Both the position numbers and the translations under genes were made by a program. This document shows positions 34,784 to 43,103 of a DNA stretch of 64,000 bases, piece after piece. The DNA is taken from NCBI GenBank assembly GCA_902789395.1, contig CADANY010000012.1, forward strand, positions 1-64,000. Reading direction: 5' to 3'. Each line of letters begins with the position of its first letter. Within the stretch, counting starts at the first letter, position 1. This DNA is from an uncultured Bacteroidia bacterium (lineage in GTDB: Bacteria > Bacteroidota > Bacteroidia > Bacteroidales > UBA932). The notes beneath the pieces are model-generated. The model had not been told where the DNA came from. It saw nothing but the letters and a program-made list of their open reading frames with translations, and made no database searches.

Positions 34784-35122
34784 TAGTCTCTAGTTGATCA
34801 ATTAACCGCTATAATGGAACAGAGTATTCTTCTCATGATGTTTTTGCCATTTCTGCAAAAATACCAAATTATCGGAGAAAATCCGTTCTCCGGTATGGGA
34901 AAACTACAGTCCGGCGACGCCGGTTACGATCGTTCCGATGCTGAAAAAGAGGAAAAGGCAGCAGCAGAGGCGCGCTTTCGTATCCCTTGCCAGTCAGTTA
35001 TTGACTGACCACAAAAATAGCAACGAATTTTTGCAACCCGGTTGCAAAAAAGTTCAAATAGTTTTGGGAAAACCGTTGGGTTTAGGCATCATTATTAACG
35101 GACCATGTAATATAACAGGAAC
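34784..35122. other. 339-bp intergenic region between divergent island genes
   Basis: No convincing gene. It holds minus-strand -7-like boxes TATTTTTG at 34856-34863 and 35012-35019, a GTCAGT/ACTGAC hairpin near 34994-35010, and a 23-bp near-perfect palindrome at 35028-35050. A minus-strand stretch around 34905-34980 could encode a short hydrophobic peptide (LCCCLFLFFSIGTIVTGVAG) but has no start codon and looks like a degraded signal or membrane segment. Confidence 0.5.
35028..35050. promoter_or_regulatory. Palindrome upstream of the island sigma-factor gene
   Basis: TTTTTGCAAC and GTTGCAAAAA flank CCG, a perfect 10-bp inverted repeat 73 bp upstream of the TTG start. It could be an operator or a bidirectional terminator. 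Confidence 0.45.
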
Positions 35123-35677
35123 TTGAACGAGACCGGTAAACAGCTTTTAATTGAGATTGTCAAGGGGAATCTATCTGCATTCTCTGTCCTCTTTATGCGG
35201 TATTTCCCGAAGGTAAAGGGATATATCTTCGCATTGGTAAATGATGAGGAGATTGCAAAAGATTTCGCGCAGGACATATTCGTGTATGTCTGGGAACGCC
35301 GTGACCGCTTGCTTGAAATCGACAGAATAGAACCCTATTTATTCCGGATGGCCTCCAATATGGTCCTGCAATATATCCGTCATAAAAAGGTTGTGGCGGA
35401 TTATATGGCCAAAAAATCCTATAGCCAGACGCGGAAGGAAGTTTTCTCGTCCGCCGATATCGAATCCGATATCGATGCCAACGATATGGCCCTGCTGATC
35501 TGGCAGTATGTGGAGGCTATGCCCTCGCGCCGTAAGGAGATTTTCAAGATGAGCCGTTATGAGGGAATCAAAACGGACGAAATAGCGGAAACGCTCGGAA
35601 TCAGCAAAAAGACCGTCGAGAACATGCTGTCTCTTGCCCTTTCCGATATCAGAAAGTTTGTTGAAAAGAATTCATAG
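35123..35677 (+). CDS. ECF-type sigma factor of the SusCD signalling locus
   Basis: A 184-residue sigma-70 family protein with region 2 (NLSAFSVLFMRYFPKVKGY, then EEIAKDFAQDIFVYVWERR) and region 4 (MPSRRKEIFKMSRYEGIKTD, then EIAETLGISKKTVENMLSLA). No ATG exists upstream of region 2 in this frame. The start is therefore taken as TTG 35123, preceded by AGGA. It is followed three bases later by a FecR-type anti-sigma gene and then SusC/SusD: the standard trans-envelope signalling arrangement in which ligand binding at SusC releases the sigma factor. Confidence 0.88.
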   Translation: MNETGKQLLIEIVKGNLSAFSVLFMRYFPKVKGYIFALVNDEEIAKDFAQDIFVYVWERRDRLLEIDRIEPYLFRMASNMVLQYIRHKKVVADYMAKKSYSQTRKEVFSSADIESDIDANDMALLIWQYVEAMPSRRKEIFKMSRYEGIKTDEIAETLGISKKTVENMLSLALSDIRKFVEKNS

Positions 35678-35680
35678 CAT

Positions 35681-36634
35681 ATGAATGAAGATTATCAGGA
35701 CATGGCTCAGCGCCTGAAGTGGCTCACGGATGATCATACGGGGAAAGAAGAACTGGATTCCGCACTGAAAAGAATATGGGATTCGGTGCCGGAATGTCCC
35801 GAAGAGGATACTCTTGAATCCCTGCAAACTGTGTTAGAGATCATCAAACCCCACCAGGAGCCGGAATCAAAAAGAACACGGAAATCCGGATGGATGTATG
35901 GCTTTGCAGCCATGCTCCTTCTTCTGCCTGCGTTGTGTGGCCTTTCCGTCAAGTTAAATGAGATGAGGTTGAAGGCAGACAATGAATTGGTGCGCTGCGT
36001 CGTCCAGCCGGGAATGATGCAGAGGATTGTCCTGCCCGACGGAACCAATGTGACCCTGAACGCAGGCAGTTTCCTTTCTTATCCGCGGTCTTTCCGCAAC
36101 AATGACCGGTTGGTCAACCTCGTCGGCGAAGCCAGTTTTGACGTTGCCCATGATGCCGAGCACCCTTTCATTGTCCAAACTCCGAAGTTCTGCGTGAAGG
36201 CTCTGGGAACGAAATTCAGCATCCTGGCGGACCAGAGCATATTCCGGTCCACGACGACATTGGAAGAGGGGAAGGTGGAGATCAGCAGTCTCCTGGACCC
36301 GGAGAAAACATTCATTCTCCATCCTGATGAGCAGTTCAGTTACGACAGCCGGCTGAAAACCTATCATGTAAGCCGGGTGAATTCTGCCAGGGAAAACGAC
36401 TGGACAAGCGGAGCTCTCTACTTTAATGAAGATTCTTTGAACGAGATTCTGGAGAAGGTCGGAAGGATGTACGGCCGGACGATCGTGAATCTGGTCAGCG
36501 ATGATGATTCGAAATATACCATGAGTTTCCCGAAAGGGGAGAGGTTTGAAAAGATCATGGACGTCATCAGCATGACGGTCGGCAATATTGAGGTCATCCG
36601 ACAGGATGAATCCGTGATCGTAACGCTGAAATAA
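35681..36634 (+). CDS. FecR-family anti-sigma factor
   Basis: A 317-residue single-pass inner-membrane protein. Residues 1-65 are a cytoplasmic sigma-binding part; a membrane helix lies at ~68-88 (WMYGFAAMLLLLPALCGLSV). The periplasmic FecR domain follows (IVLPDGTNVTLNAGSFLSYP, then GEASFDVAHDAEHPFIVQT), and a C-terminal DUF4974/STN-interacting region (ALYFNEDSLNEILEKVGRMY). It should pass the signal from the STN domain of the downstream SusC to the sigma factor. Confidence 0.9.
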   Translation: MNEDYQDMAQRLKWLTDDHTGKEELDSALKRIWDSVPECPEEDTLESLQTVLEIIKPHQEPESKRTRKSGWMYGFAAMLLLLPALCGLSVKLNEMRLKADNELVRCVVQPGMMQRIVLPDGTNVTLNAGSFLSYPRSFRNNDRLVNLVGEASFDVAHDAEHPFIVQTPKFCVKALGTKFSILADQSIFRSTTTLEEGKVEISSLLDPEKTFILHPDEQFSYDSRLKTYHVSRVNSARENDWTSGALYFNEDSLNEILEKVGRMYGRTIVNLVSDDDSKYTMSFPKGERFEKIMDVISMTVGNIEVIRQDESVIVTLK

Positions 36635-36655
36635 CTTTAACTAAATCATATACAA

Positions 36656-39600
36656 ATGTTATCACTTAATTATGTTAAGCAAGCAGCGTTATCCTGTCGT
36701 GGGAAAATGCTGTTTCTGATGGTGGCATTATGGATGATCTCGATCCCATCCATTGCCCAGTCCATCCGGTTCGGGTCCGGAAGGATGACGATTCAGAAAG
36801 CGATCGAGACCATCGAGAGCCAGACCCGCTACCGGGTTTCCTACAACAATTCAAAACTCGATGTGACCAAAGAAGTCCCGACGGCAATCCCGACCGGGGC
36901 CATCGAAGACGTCATGCCGGTCATCCTTGCGCAGACGGGCTATTCCTATCGCATGGACGGGAATTACATCGTTATCATTCCGCAGACCGATGCTGCAAAA
37001 ACGGTAAAGAATACCGTCGTTTCCGGTGTTGTTACGGACGAGAGCGGGGTTCCTGTTATCGGGGCCGGTGTCGTTGAAGCCGGAACACATAACGGTACGA
37101 TTACCAACGGGGCGGGTCGATTCTCCCTTCCGGTAAAAACTTCCAATGCAACGTTGGAAATATCCTGCATCGGTTATAAGACCATCCTATACCCTGTCCA
37201 GGGCGGCAAACCCGTTTCCGTCGTGCTCCATGAAGATACGGAAGCACTTGACGAAGTCGTTGTAGTCGGTTTCGGCACCCAGAAGAAGATTAACCTGACC
37301 GGTGCCGTGGCAACCATCGATTCCAAACAGCTCCAGGACAGACCGGTCCAAAACCTTACGCAGGCTTTGCAGGGTCAAGTCCCGGGACTCAATATCAATG
37401 TGACCTCCGGTCTTCTCGATTCGAATCCTTCCATGAATATCCGTGGAACAGGGACCATCGGAACCGGCTCGACTGCCGCCCCGCTGGTTCTCATTGACGG
37501 TGTGGAAGGGGACCTCTCCATGATCAATCCCCAGAATGTTGAAAACATTTCGGTCCTTAAGGATGCCGCCGCTTCTTCAATTTACGGATCCCGGGCTCCG
37601 TTCGGTGTTATTCTCGTGACGACCAAAAAGGGCGAGGCGGGGAACTCCCGTGTCAATTATAACAACAACTTCCGCTGGAACGGACCGACCATGATGCCGG
37701 AGTCCATGGACTCTTATAACTTCATCATGATGATTGACCAGGGCCTTATCAACTACGGCTCTTCAAGGTACTCCAATGATGACCGCGTACAGCGTATCAA
37801 AGATTATCTTGCCGGTAAGATTACGACAGTCAATGTCATCGATCCCAAAGACAAAACGAGATGGGCTAACCCGAACGGTTACGGCAACGCCAGCAGCGAC
37901 GTCTACCGTGATTATTTCAATGACTGGTCTTTCTCGCAGGAGCACAATCTCAGCGTAAGCGGCGGCAGCGGAAAGGTTTCCTATTATATCGGGATGGGCT
38001 ATATGGACCAGAACGGTCTCCTCAAACTCGCAAAGGATTCCTTTAAGAAATACACCCCTTCAGCACGGATTGACGCGCAGATCAACGACTGGATCCGTGC
38101 AACTTACAGCACCCGCTTTACGAGGACCGACTATGGACGTCCTACCGTGATGAAATCCAGCTACTTCGAGAACTTGGGCCGCCAGAATTTCCCTTGGCGT
38201 TCCGTCTATGACGACAATGGTTTCATCCAGCAATCTTCTCCCGCCCTTTCCCTGATTGAAGGCGGTCGCAGCAATACCCAGCACGACAAATTCGACAATC
38301 ACGGCTCCCTCGAGTTTGAGCCTGTCAAGAATTGGGTGACGACGGTCAGCGCCGACTACAATGTCGAGACCCGTGAAGAGAGAGCCGTCAGCCTGAAGAC
38401 CTATAACCATGACGCCAACGGCAATCCTTATATCCAGACCAAGACCGACAAGGTTCAGGAAACTTTCTGGAAACGTAATTTCTTGACGTTCAATGCCTAT
38501 ACGACCTACTCTTTCAGCCTTGGCGAGAAGAATAACTTCAAGGTCATGGCCGGTATGCAGTATGAAGATCTCAAGTACAAGACAAACACCCTTTCGAGAG
38601 TCGGTCTTATCATCAATGATCTTCCGGTCATTGACCTGACCAACGGTCTCGATTACAACGGGACGGCTCAGGTCCCTGTCGTCGGCGGATCGGATTCAGA
38701 ATGGAAGACAGCCGGCTACTTCGGACGTCTCAACTACGATTACGACGGCAAGTATCTTTTCGAAGCCAATCTCCGTTATGACGGATCTTCCCGATTCCGC
38801 TCTGAATCCCGCTATGACTGGTTCCCTTCCTTCTCTGTGGGTTGGAATGTATCCCGGGAAGAGTTCTGGGAGGGAATCAAACCATATGTGAATCTCCTCA
38901 AAATCAGGGCTTCATACGGTTCTCTCGGTAACCAGAATACAACCAGCTGGTATCCCACCTATTCTACCCTTACGCTGGGTACATCCACCGGTAAATGGCT
39001 CCAGAACGGCGCCCTTACCAATACGGCGGCGATGGCCGAGCTGATCAGTTCGTCCCTGACATGGGAGACAATCAAAACGCTCGATGCCGGCATCGATTTC
39101 GGAGCGTTCAACAACCGTCTCACTGGATCCTTCGATGTCTATAACCGTCTTACTCTCAATATGGTTGGCCCAGCCCAGGAACTGCCGAACATTCTCGGAA
39201 CCGCCGTGCCGGTTACGAACAACACCGACCTTAAAACCTATGGTTTCGAGCTTACGCTCGGATGGAGGGACCAGCTCAGCAACGGTCTGGCATATGGCGC
39301 AACCTTTGTCCTTTCGGACAACCAGACGATCATCACCCGGTATCCGAATGTGACGAAATCCCTCAATACCTATTATGAGGGTCAGAGGCTTGGAGATATC
39401 TGGGGATATGAGACCATCGGCATCGCAAAGTCCCAGGAGGAGATGGACGCCCACCTTGCATCCCTCTCTCACGGCGGGCAGGCATTCGGTACCCGATGGG
39501 CAGCCGGCGATATCATGTACAAGGATCTCAACGGTGACGGACAGGTCAGTGCCGGTTCGTCTACGTATGATGATCCGGGCGACAGGAGAATCATCGGCAA

Positions 39601-40144
39601 CTCTACTCCCCGGTTCCGCTATGGACTCGATATGAACGCTTCCTGGAAGGGATTTGACCTCCGGGTGTTCTTCCAGGGCGTCGCAAAGCGTGACTGGTGG
39701 ACTTCTTCCTACGCGTTCTGGGGATCTCCGAACGAGAATATGTGGTACATGATCCCGCTTGTCCAGCAGGTTGATTATTACCGGGCAAGCGCGTACGACG
39801 ATCTTCCGGCCAATACGGATTCCTACTATCCCCGTCCAATCATTTCATCCAAGAACAATGCGGCCGGTTCATACAAGAACCAGCAGGTCCAGACCAGATA
39901 TCTTCACAATGCGGCGTATCTCCGTCTTAAGAATGTGACGTTCGGTTATACTCTCCCCGGCCGGATCTCCCAGAGTTTCAAGGTTTCCAGCCTCAGGTTC
40001 TTCATCTCGGGCGAGAACCTCTGGACTCTCACGAAACTGCCGGAGATGTTCGATCCGGAAGGCATCGACGGAGTCAATTCCGCATCGGGTCTCGGTTATC
40101 CTATCATGAAGACCGTTTCCGCCGGTATCAGTTTGACATTATAA
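36656..40144 (+). CDS. SusC-like TonB-dependent transducer with STN domain
   Basis: A 1162-residue outer-membrane transporter. After a signal sequence (hydrophobic residues ~18-32, ending SIAQ) comes an STN/secretin-like signalling domain (~37-100, MTIQKAIETIESQTRYRVSY), a carboxypeptidase-regulatory-like domain (~115-200) and the plug (LDEVVVVGFGTQKKINLTGA, SIYGSRAPFGVILVTTKKG). A 22-stranded barrel ends in GISLTL. The STN domain marks it as a transducer paired with the upstream FecR. No glycoside hydrolase lies in the same unit, so the ligand is not readable. Confidence 0.93.
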   Translation: MLSLNYVKQAALSCRGKMLFLMVALWMISIPSIAQSIRFGSGRMTIQKAIETIESQTRYRVSYNNSKLDVTKEVPTAIPTGAIEDVMPVILAQTGYSYRMDGNYIVIIPQTDAAKTVKNTVVSGVVTDESGVPVIGAGVVEAGTHNGTITNGAGRFSLPVKTSNATLEISCIGYKTILYPVQGGKPVSVVLHEDTEALDEVVVVGFGTQKKINLTGAVATIDSKQLQDRPVQNLTQALQGQVPGLNINVTSGLLDSNPSMNIRGTGTIGTGSTAAPLVLIDGVEGDLSMINPQNVENISVLKDAAASSIYGSRAPFGVILVTTKKGEAGNSRVNYNNNFRWNGPTMMPESMDSYNFIMMIDQGLINYGSSRYSNDDRVQRIKDYLAGKITTVNVIDPKDKTRWANPNGYGNASSDVYRDYFNDWSFSQEHNLSVSGGSGKVSYYIGMGYMDQNGLLKLAKDSFKKYTPSARIDAQINDWIRATYSTRFTRTDYGRPTVMKSSYFENLGRQNFPWRSVYDDNGFIQQSSPALSLIEGGRSNTQHDKFDNHGSLEFEPVKNWVTTVSADYNVETREERAVSLKTYNHDANGNPYIQTKTDKVQETFWKRNFLTFNAYTTYSFSLGEKNNFKVMAGMQYEDLKYKTNTLSRVGLIINDLPVIDLTNGLDYNGTAQVPVVGGSDSEWKTAGYFGRLNYDYDGKYLFEANLRYDGSSRFRSESRYDWFPSFSVGWNVSREEFWEGIKPYVNLLKIRASYGSLGNQNTTSWYPTYSTLTLGTSTGKWLQNGALTNTAAMAELISSSLTWETIKTLDAGIDFGAFNNRLTGSFDVYNRLTLNMVGPAQELPNILGTAVPVTNNTDLKTYGFELTLGWRDQLSNGLAYGATFVLSDNQTIITRYPNVTKSLNTYYEGQRLGDIWGYETIGIAKSQEEMDAHLASLSHGGQAFGTRWAAGDIMYKDLNGDGQVSAGSSTYDDPGDRRIIGNSTPRFRYGLDMNASWKGFDLRVFFQGVAKRDWWTSSYAFWGSPNENMWYMIPLVQQVDYYRASAYDDLPANTDSYYPRPIISSKNNAAGSYKNQQVQTRYLHNAAYLRLKNVTFGYTLPGRISQSFKVSSLRFFISGENLWTLTKLPEMFDPEGIDGVNSASGLGYPIMKTVSAGISLTL

Positions 40145-40162
40145 TTTTGGAGGAGAAAGAAT

Positions 40163-42160
40163 ATGAAATCATTATATAAGATCAGCGCTATTGTTCTCGG
40201 TTGCATCGGATTCGCTTCCTGCAACCTGGACCTCCAGCCTACATCCACGATTTCTCCCGAAGTCTATTTCAACGAGGAGTCGCAGCTTCAGGCTTATGCC
40301 AATAATCTCTATACGGATATACTTCCTTCACACAGCGGGTATGGTTACGGCTATTTCGGCCGGGATGCCCATACGGACAACCAGCTTGCCTATCAGGCCG
40401 CTCTTTCGTCCAAATATACCGACAACGAATGGAGGGTTCCCCAGAAGGATGGTTCCAACTGGAATTTCGAGAACATCCGGAAATGCAACTATTTTCTTGA
40501 CAAGGTCCTTCCTAACTTGGAAGATGGAAAAATAACCGGTTCGGCAGCGAATATCAAGCATTATATCGGAGAGATTTATTTCCTCCGCGCTTATGCTTAT
40601 TTCACGAAATACCAGCTTTTTGGAGATTTTCCGATCGTGACGACTGCCCTCAATGATGATCTGAAGGAGCTGACCCAGGCCAGCAAGCGTTCTCCGAGAA
40701 ACGAGGTGGCCCGTTTCATCCTTTCCGATCTTGACAAGGCCATCGAGCTGATGGCTGCGAATCCGGACTCGAAGAAGACCCGCATCAACAAGGAAAGCGC
40801 CCTACTTCTTAAGTCCAGGGTAGCCCTTTATGAAGGAACCTTCCTCAAGTATTTCAAGGGAACGGCTTTTGTCCCGAACGGATCGGGCTGGCCGGGTGCT
40901 GAAAAAGACTATAACAAGGGTTATCAGTTCCCTGCCGGCAGCATTGATGCGGAAATCAATTGGTTCCTCGAGCAGAGCATGGCGGCTGCCAAGACCCTGG
41001 CGGAGTCCGTTGCCCTGACGCCCAATACCGGTGTCCTCCAGCAGACGACCGCGGATGCGGCCAATCCCTATTTCGATATGTTCGGCGATGAGAACATGAC
41101 AAAGTACAGTGAGGTTCTTCTTTGGAGAGAATACAGCCAGACCCTCGGTATTTATCATGACGTGCAGGAAACAATCCATACCAGCAGTTACCAGAATAGC
41201 GTGACAAGGGGACTCGTGGACGGCTTCCTGATGGCGAACGGCCTTCCTATCTATGCGGCCGGAAGCGGCTATAAGGGAGACGATTATATCGCAGACGTCG
41301 TTGAGGGCAGGGATAACAGGCTCCAGCTTTTCCTTAAGGTCCCCGGGCAGAAGAACTATCTCCACGCTGATGCGACGGGAGACAAGGCGGTTCCGGTCGA
41401 GCCTTATCCTGAGATTACGAACAGCGCTGCATACAGGACAGGTTATTCCCTCCGGAAGGGCGGAAACTGGCACCAGAAGTATGTGAACAACGGAAAGAAT
41501 TGGACGGGATGCCTTGTATTCCGTTCGACAGAGGCGCTGCTGAATTATATTGAGGCATGCTATGAAAAGAACGGATCTCTTGATGCGACGGCTACCCAGT
41601 ATTGGCAGGCGATCCGCTCCAGGGCGAAGGTCTCTACCGATCTCCAGGCTACGATTTCCGCAACCGATATCTCAAAGGAGGCTGCGAATGACTGGGGCGC
41701 CTATTCCGCAGGAAAGCTTCTTTCGGATCCGACCCTGTACAATATCCGGCGTGAGCGCCGTTGTGAACTGATGGCGGAGTCGCTCCGGTGGATGGACCTT
41801 CAGCGTTGGCGTTCCCTCGATCAGATGAGAACCCAGGGATACCATATTGAAGGTTTCAAGATCTGGGGACCGATGCAGCACTGGTATGACAATGCCAGCG
41901 GAGAGTCGACCCTGATTTCCGGCCTTGACAACCCGAAGGCATATGTTTCTCCGAAGGAGAGAAGCCTTTATTTCAGGCCCTATGAAATTGTCGGGACGAG
42001 CCCTGCTCTCGATGGATACAAATGGCACATGGCCCATTATCTGACGCCGATCGCCATTCAGGATATGCTGATTGCCTCAGACAGCGGCGATATCTCTTCT
42101 TCCACGATCTATCAGAACCCGTACTGGCCGACTGAAGCGGATCAGGCCGCGATTCAATAG
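40163..42160 (+). CDS. SusD-like surface glycan-binding lipoprotein
   Basis: A 665-residue lipoprotein (lipobox LGCIGFASC, Cys about 20), longer than average for SusD. It has the N-terminal SusD-like part (LQPTSTISPEVYFNEESQLQ) and the C-terminal RagB/SusD region (RRERRCELMAESLRWMDLQR). SusD proteins cap the SusC barrel and bind the oligosaccharide to be imported. It directly follows susC (18-bp gap) and is followed by a strong terminator. Confidence 0.93.
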   Translation: MKSLYKISAIVLGCIGFASCNLDLQPTSTISPEVYFNEESQLQAYANNLYTDILPSHSGYGYGYFGRDAHTDNQLAYQAALSSKYTDNEWRVPQKDGSNWNFENIRKCNYFLDKVLPNLEDGKITGSAANIKHYIGEIYFLRAYAYFTKYQLFGDFPIVTTALNDDLKELTQASKRSPRNEVARFILSDLDKAIELMAANPDSKKTRINKESALLLKSRVALYEGTFLKYFKGTAFVPNGSGWPGAEKDYNKGYQFPAGSIDAEINWFLEQSMAAAKTLAESVALTPNTGVLQQTTADAANPYFDMFGDENMTKYSEVLLWREYSQTLGIYHDVQETIHTSSYQNSVTRGLVDGFLMANGLPIYAAGSGYKGDDYIADVVEGRDNRLQLFLKVPGQKNYLHADATGDKAVPVEPYPEITNSAAYRTGYSLRKGGNWHQKYVNNGKNWTGCLVFRSTEALLNYIEACYEKNGSLDATATQYWQAIRSRAKVSTDLQATISATDISKEAANDWGAYSAGKLLSDPTLYNIRRERRCELMAESLRWMDLQRWRSLDQMRTQGYHIEGFKIWGPMQHWYDNASGESTLISGLDNPKAYVSPKERSLYFRPYEIVGTSPALDGYKWHMAHYLTPIAIQDMLIASDSGDISSSTIYQNPYWPTEADQAAIQ

Positions 42161-42181
42161 TAGTTCTTACTAAACAATTGG

Positions 42182-42221
42182 ATGAGGCTGACTAAAAATC
42201 TTTTTAGTCAGCCTCATTGTT
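42182..42221 (+). terminator. Terminator after the island SusCD genes
   Basis: A 17-bp perfect stem (ATGAGGCTGACTAAAAA / TTTTTAGTCAGCCTCAT), two-base loop, then TGTTT. Confidence 0.88.
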
Positions 42222-42553
42222 TCCGCCCGGCTCCGTCCTGTCTGATGCCGTGTTTTCGAGTAGATTCCATTGCACTTTGACAAGAAATCGGTCTCCTTGG
42301 AGTTTCTCTCGTCAAAGTGAATTCTTTTATTATTCGGGAGAGCACTTTTTTATTAACTGTTTGCGCTGTACCCTTTGTCCTTTTTAGGACAAAGACTTCA
42401 TGTCAAGTTACTGAATACCAGGGCGTTATCCGGCACAGCCACACAAACAGTTACCGACTGACAACCTCCAGGTCATCGACCAATAAAGTCCAATATATCT
42501 GTTGAAGTGAAGCGCCTCCTGTCTTCATTGCGATGAAACGGTGAATGAACGAA
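42222..42553. other. Non-coding stretch between SusD terminator and tRNA-Pro
   Basis: No convincing gene. It holds a long interrupted inverted repeat at 42273-42319 (CACTTTGAC ... GTCAAAGTG, with inner AGAAA/TTTCT and a CTCC/GGAG core) and a perfect 9-bp hairpin at 42373-42394 (CTTTGTCCT-TTTT-AGGACAAAG). The minus strand near 42440-42545 has a protein-like fragment (MKTGGASLQQIYWTLLVDDL) that may be a gene relic. The stretch forms the right-hand inner end of the putative island. Confidence 0.5.
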
Positions 42554-42580
42554 AAAAGCACCTGCGTTCCTGCAAGTGCT
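42554..42580 (-). terminator. Terminator of tRNA-Pro(AGG)
   Basis: On the minus strand AAGCACTTGC and GCAGGTGCTT pair (two G-U) around a six-base loop, followed by TTTT. It lies 13 bases past the tRNA 3' end. Confidence 0.75.
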
Positions 42581-42593
42581 TGATTGTTAGTGG

Positions 42594-42630
42594 TCTGGAT
42601 GACTGGACTTGAACCAGCGACCTCCTGGTC
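42594..42630. repeat. Direct repeat within tRNA-Pro (att-like, right)
   Basis: The 37 bases of the tRNA-Pro 3' half that are repeated exactly at 33460-33496 in the same orientation. Confidence 0.9.
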
Positions 42631-42666
42631 CCTAACCAGGTGCGCTACCAACTGCGCCACATCCAG
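42594..42666 (-). tRNA. tRNA-Pro (anticodon AGG)
   Basis: A 73-base cloverleaf: acceptor CTGGATG/CATCCAG, D stem GCGC/GCGC, anticodon stem CCTGG/CCAGG with loop TTAGGGA, variable AGGTC, T stem GCTGG/CCAGT, discriminator A. G35-G36, C1:G72 and A73 are bacterial proline identity elements. The loop reads A at position 34, which is unusual for bacterial tRNA-Pro (GGG or UGG are usual). CCA is not encoded. Its 3' half is duplicated at 33460-33496. Confidence 0.92.
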
Positions 42667-42761
42667 AAACGCTTCCGTTCGGAAGAGGACTGCAAATGTA
42701 TACATTATTTTGCATAAAAACAATTTTAATTTTAAATTTGCAATCCGTTTTCGGGTTTTAT

Positions 42762-42834
42762 CGGGGTGTGGCGCAGTTGGTAGCGCACCTGGTTTGGGAC
42801 CAGGGGGTCCCGTGTTCGAGTCACGGTACCCCGA
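42762..42834 (+). tRNA. tRNA-Pro (anticodon TGG)
   Basis: A 73-base cloverleaf: acceptor CGGGGTG/TACCCCG, D stem GCGC/GCGC, anticodon stem CCTGG/CCAGG with loop TTTGGGA, T stem CCGTG/CACGG, discriminator A. It shares the D and anticodon arms with the neighbouring tRNA-Pro(AGG) but differs in acceptor and T arms. CCA is not encoded. Confidence 0.95.
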
Positions 42835-42847
42835 CTTTAATGAGTGA

Positions 42848-42876
42848 GCACTTACAAAAATGTAGGTGCCTTTTTT
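42848..42876 (+). terminator. Terminator of tRNA-Pro(TGG)
   Basis: GCACTTACA / TGTAGGTGC stem (one wobble) with loop AAAA, then TTTTTT. Confidence 0.85.
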
Positions 42877-42920
42877 GTGGCGGATAAGTAACTTTTTGTG
42901 CAACTAATTGTGCAACTACA

Positions 42921-42956
42921 AAAAGGAAACACCCCACAGAATAACCTGTGAGGTGT
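42921..42956 (-). terminator. Terminator of tRNA-Arg
   Basis: On the minus strand an 11-bp stem (ACACCTCACAG / CTGTGGGGTGT, one wobble) is followed by TTCCTTTTT. Confidence 0.8.
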
Positions 42957-42961
42957 CAGTG

Positions 42962-43035
42962 TGATTCCGTTGGGATTCGAACCCAAGACCCACAGCTTAG
43001 AAGGCTGTTGCTCTATCCAACTGAGCTACGGAACC
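42962..43035 (-). tRNA. tRNA-Arg (anticodon TCT)
   Basis: A 74-base cloverleaf: acceptor GGTTCCG/CGGAATC, anticodon stem ACAGC/GCTGT with loop CTTCTAA, T loop TTCGAAT, discriminator A. It decodes AGA/AGG. CCA is not encoded. Confidence 0.95.
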
Positions 43036-43103
43036 ATCCGTAAAGGACTGCAAATATAGCAACTATTCTCAAACAAGTCAAGTTTTACGGGCAAAACCGC
43101 CGG

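Larger units (their letters stand above)
33460..42630. mobile_element. Putative tRNA-Pro-integrated genomic island (9.1 kb)
   Basis: The segment is bounded by a perfect 37-bp direct repeat (33460-33496 and 42594-42630) that is the 3' half of tRNA-Pro. The geometry fits integration at a tRNA 3' end: the intact gene is at the right end, and its 3' half is duplicated at the far end in the same orientation. The interior carries two AT-rich genes with no recognised family and a sigma/FecR/SusC/SusD locus. No integrase or mobilisation gene is present, so it may be a decayed element or one mobilised in trans. Simple duplication of a tRNA fragment is the main alternative. Confidence 0.45.

Noticed and set aside
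34814-35008. 64-codon plus-strand frame upstream of the island sigma gene
   Set aside because: It has no ribosome-binding site, overlaps hairpins and a minus-strand promoter-like box, and its product has no recognisable features.
42451-42903. 150-codon minus-strand frame across the tRNA genes
   Set aside because: It runs through tRNA-Pro(AGG) and antisense to tRNA-Pro(TGG), giving the well-known spurious peptides (AGSSPVIQ and similar). No ribosome-binding site.
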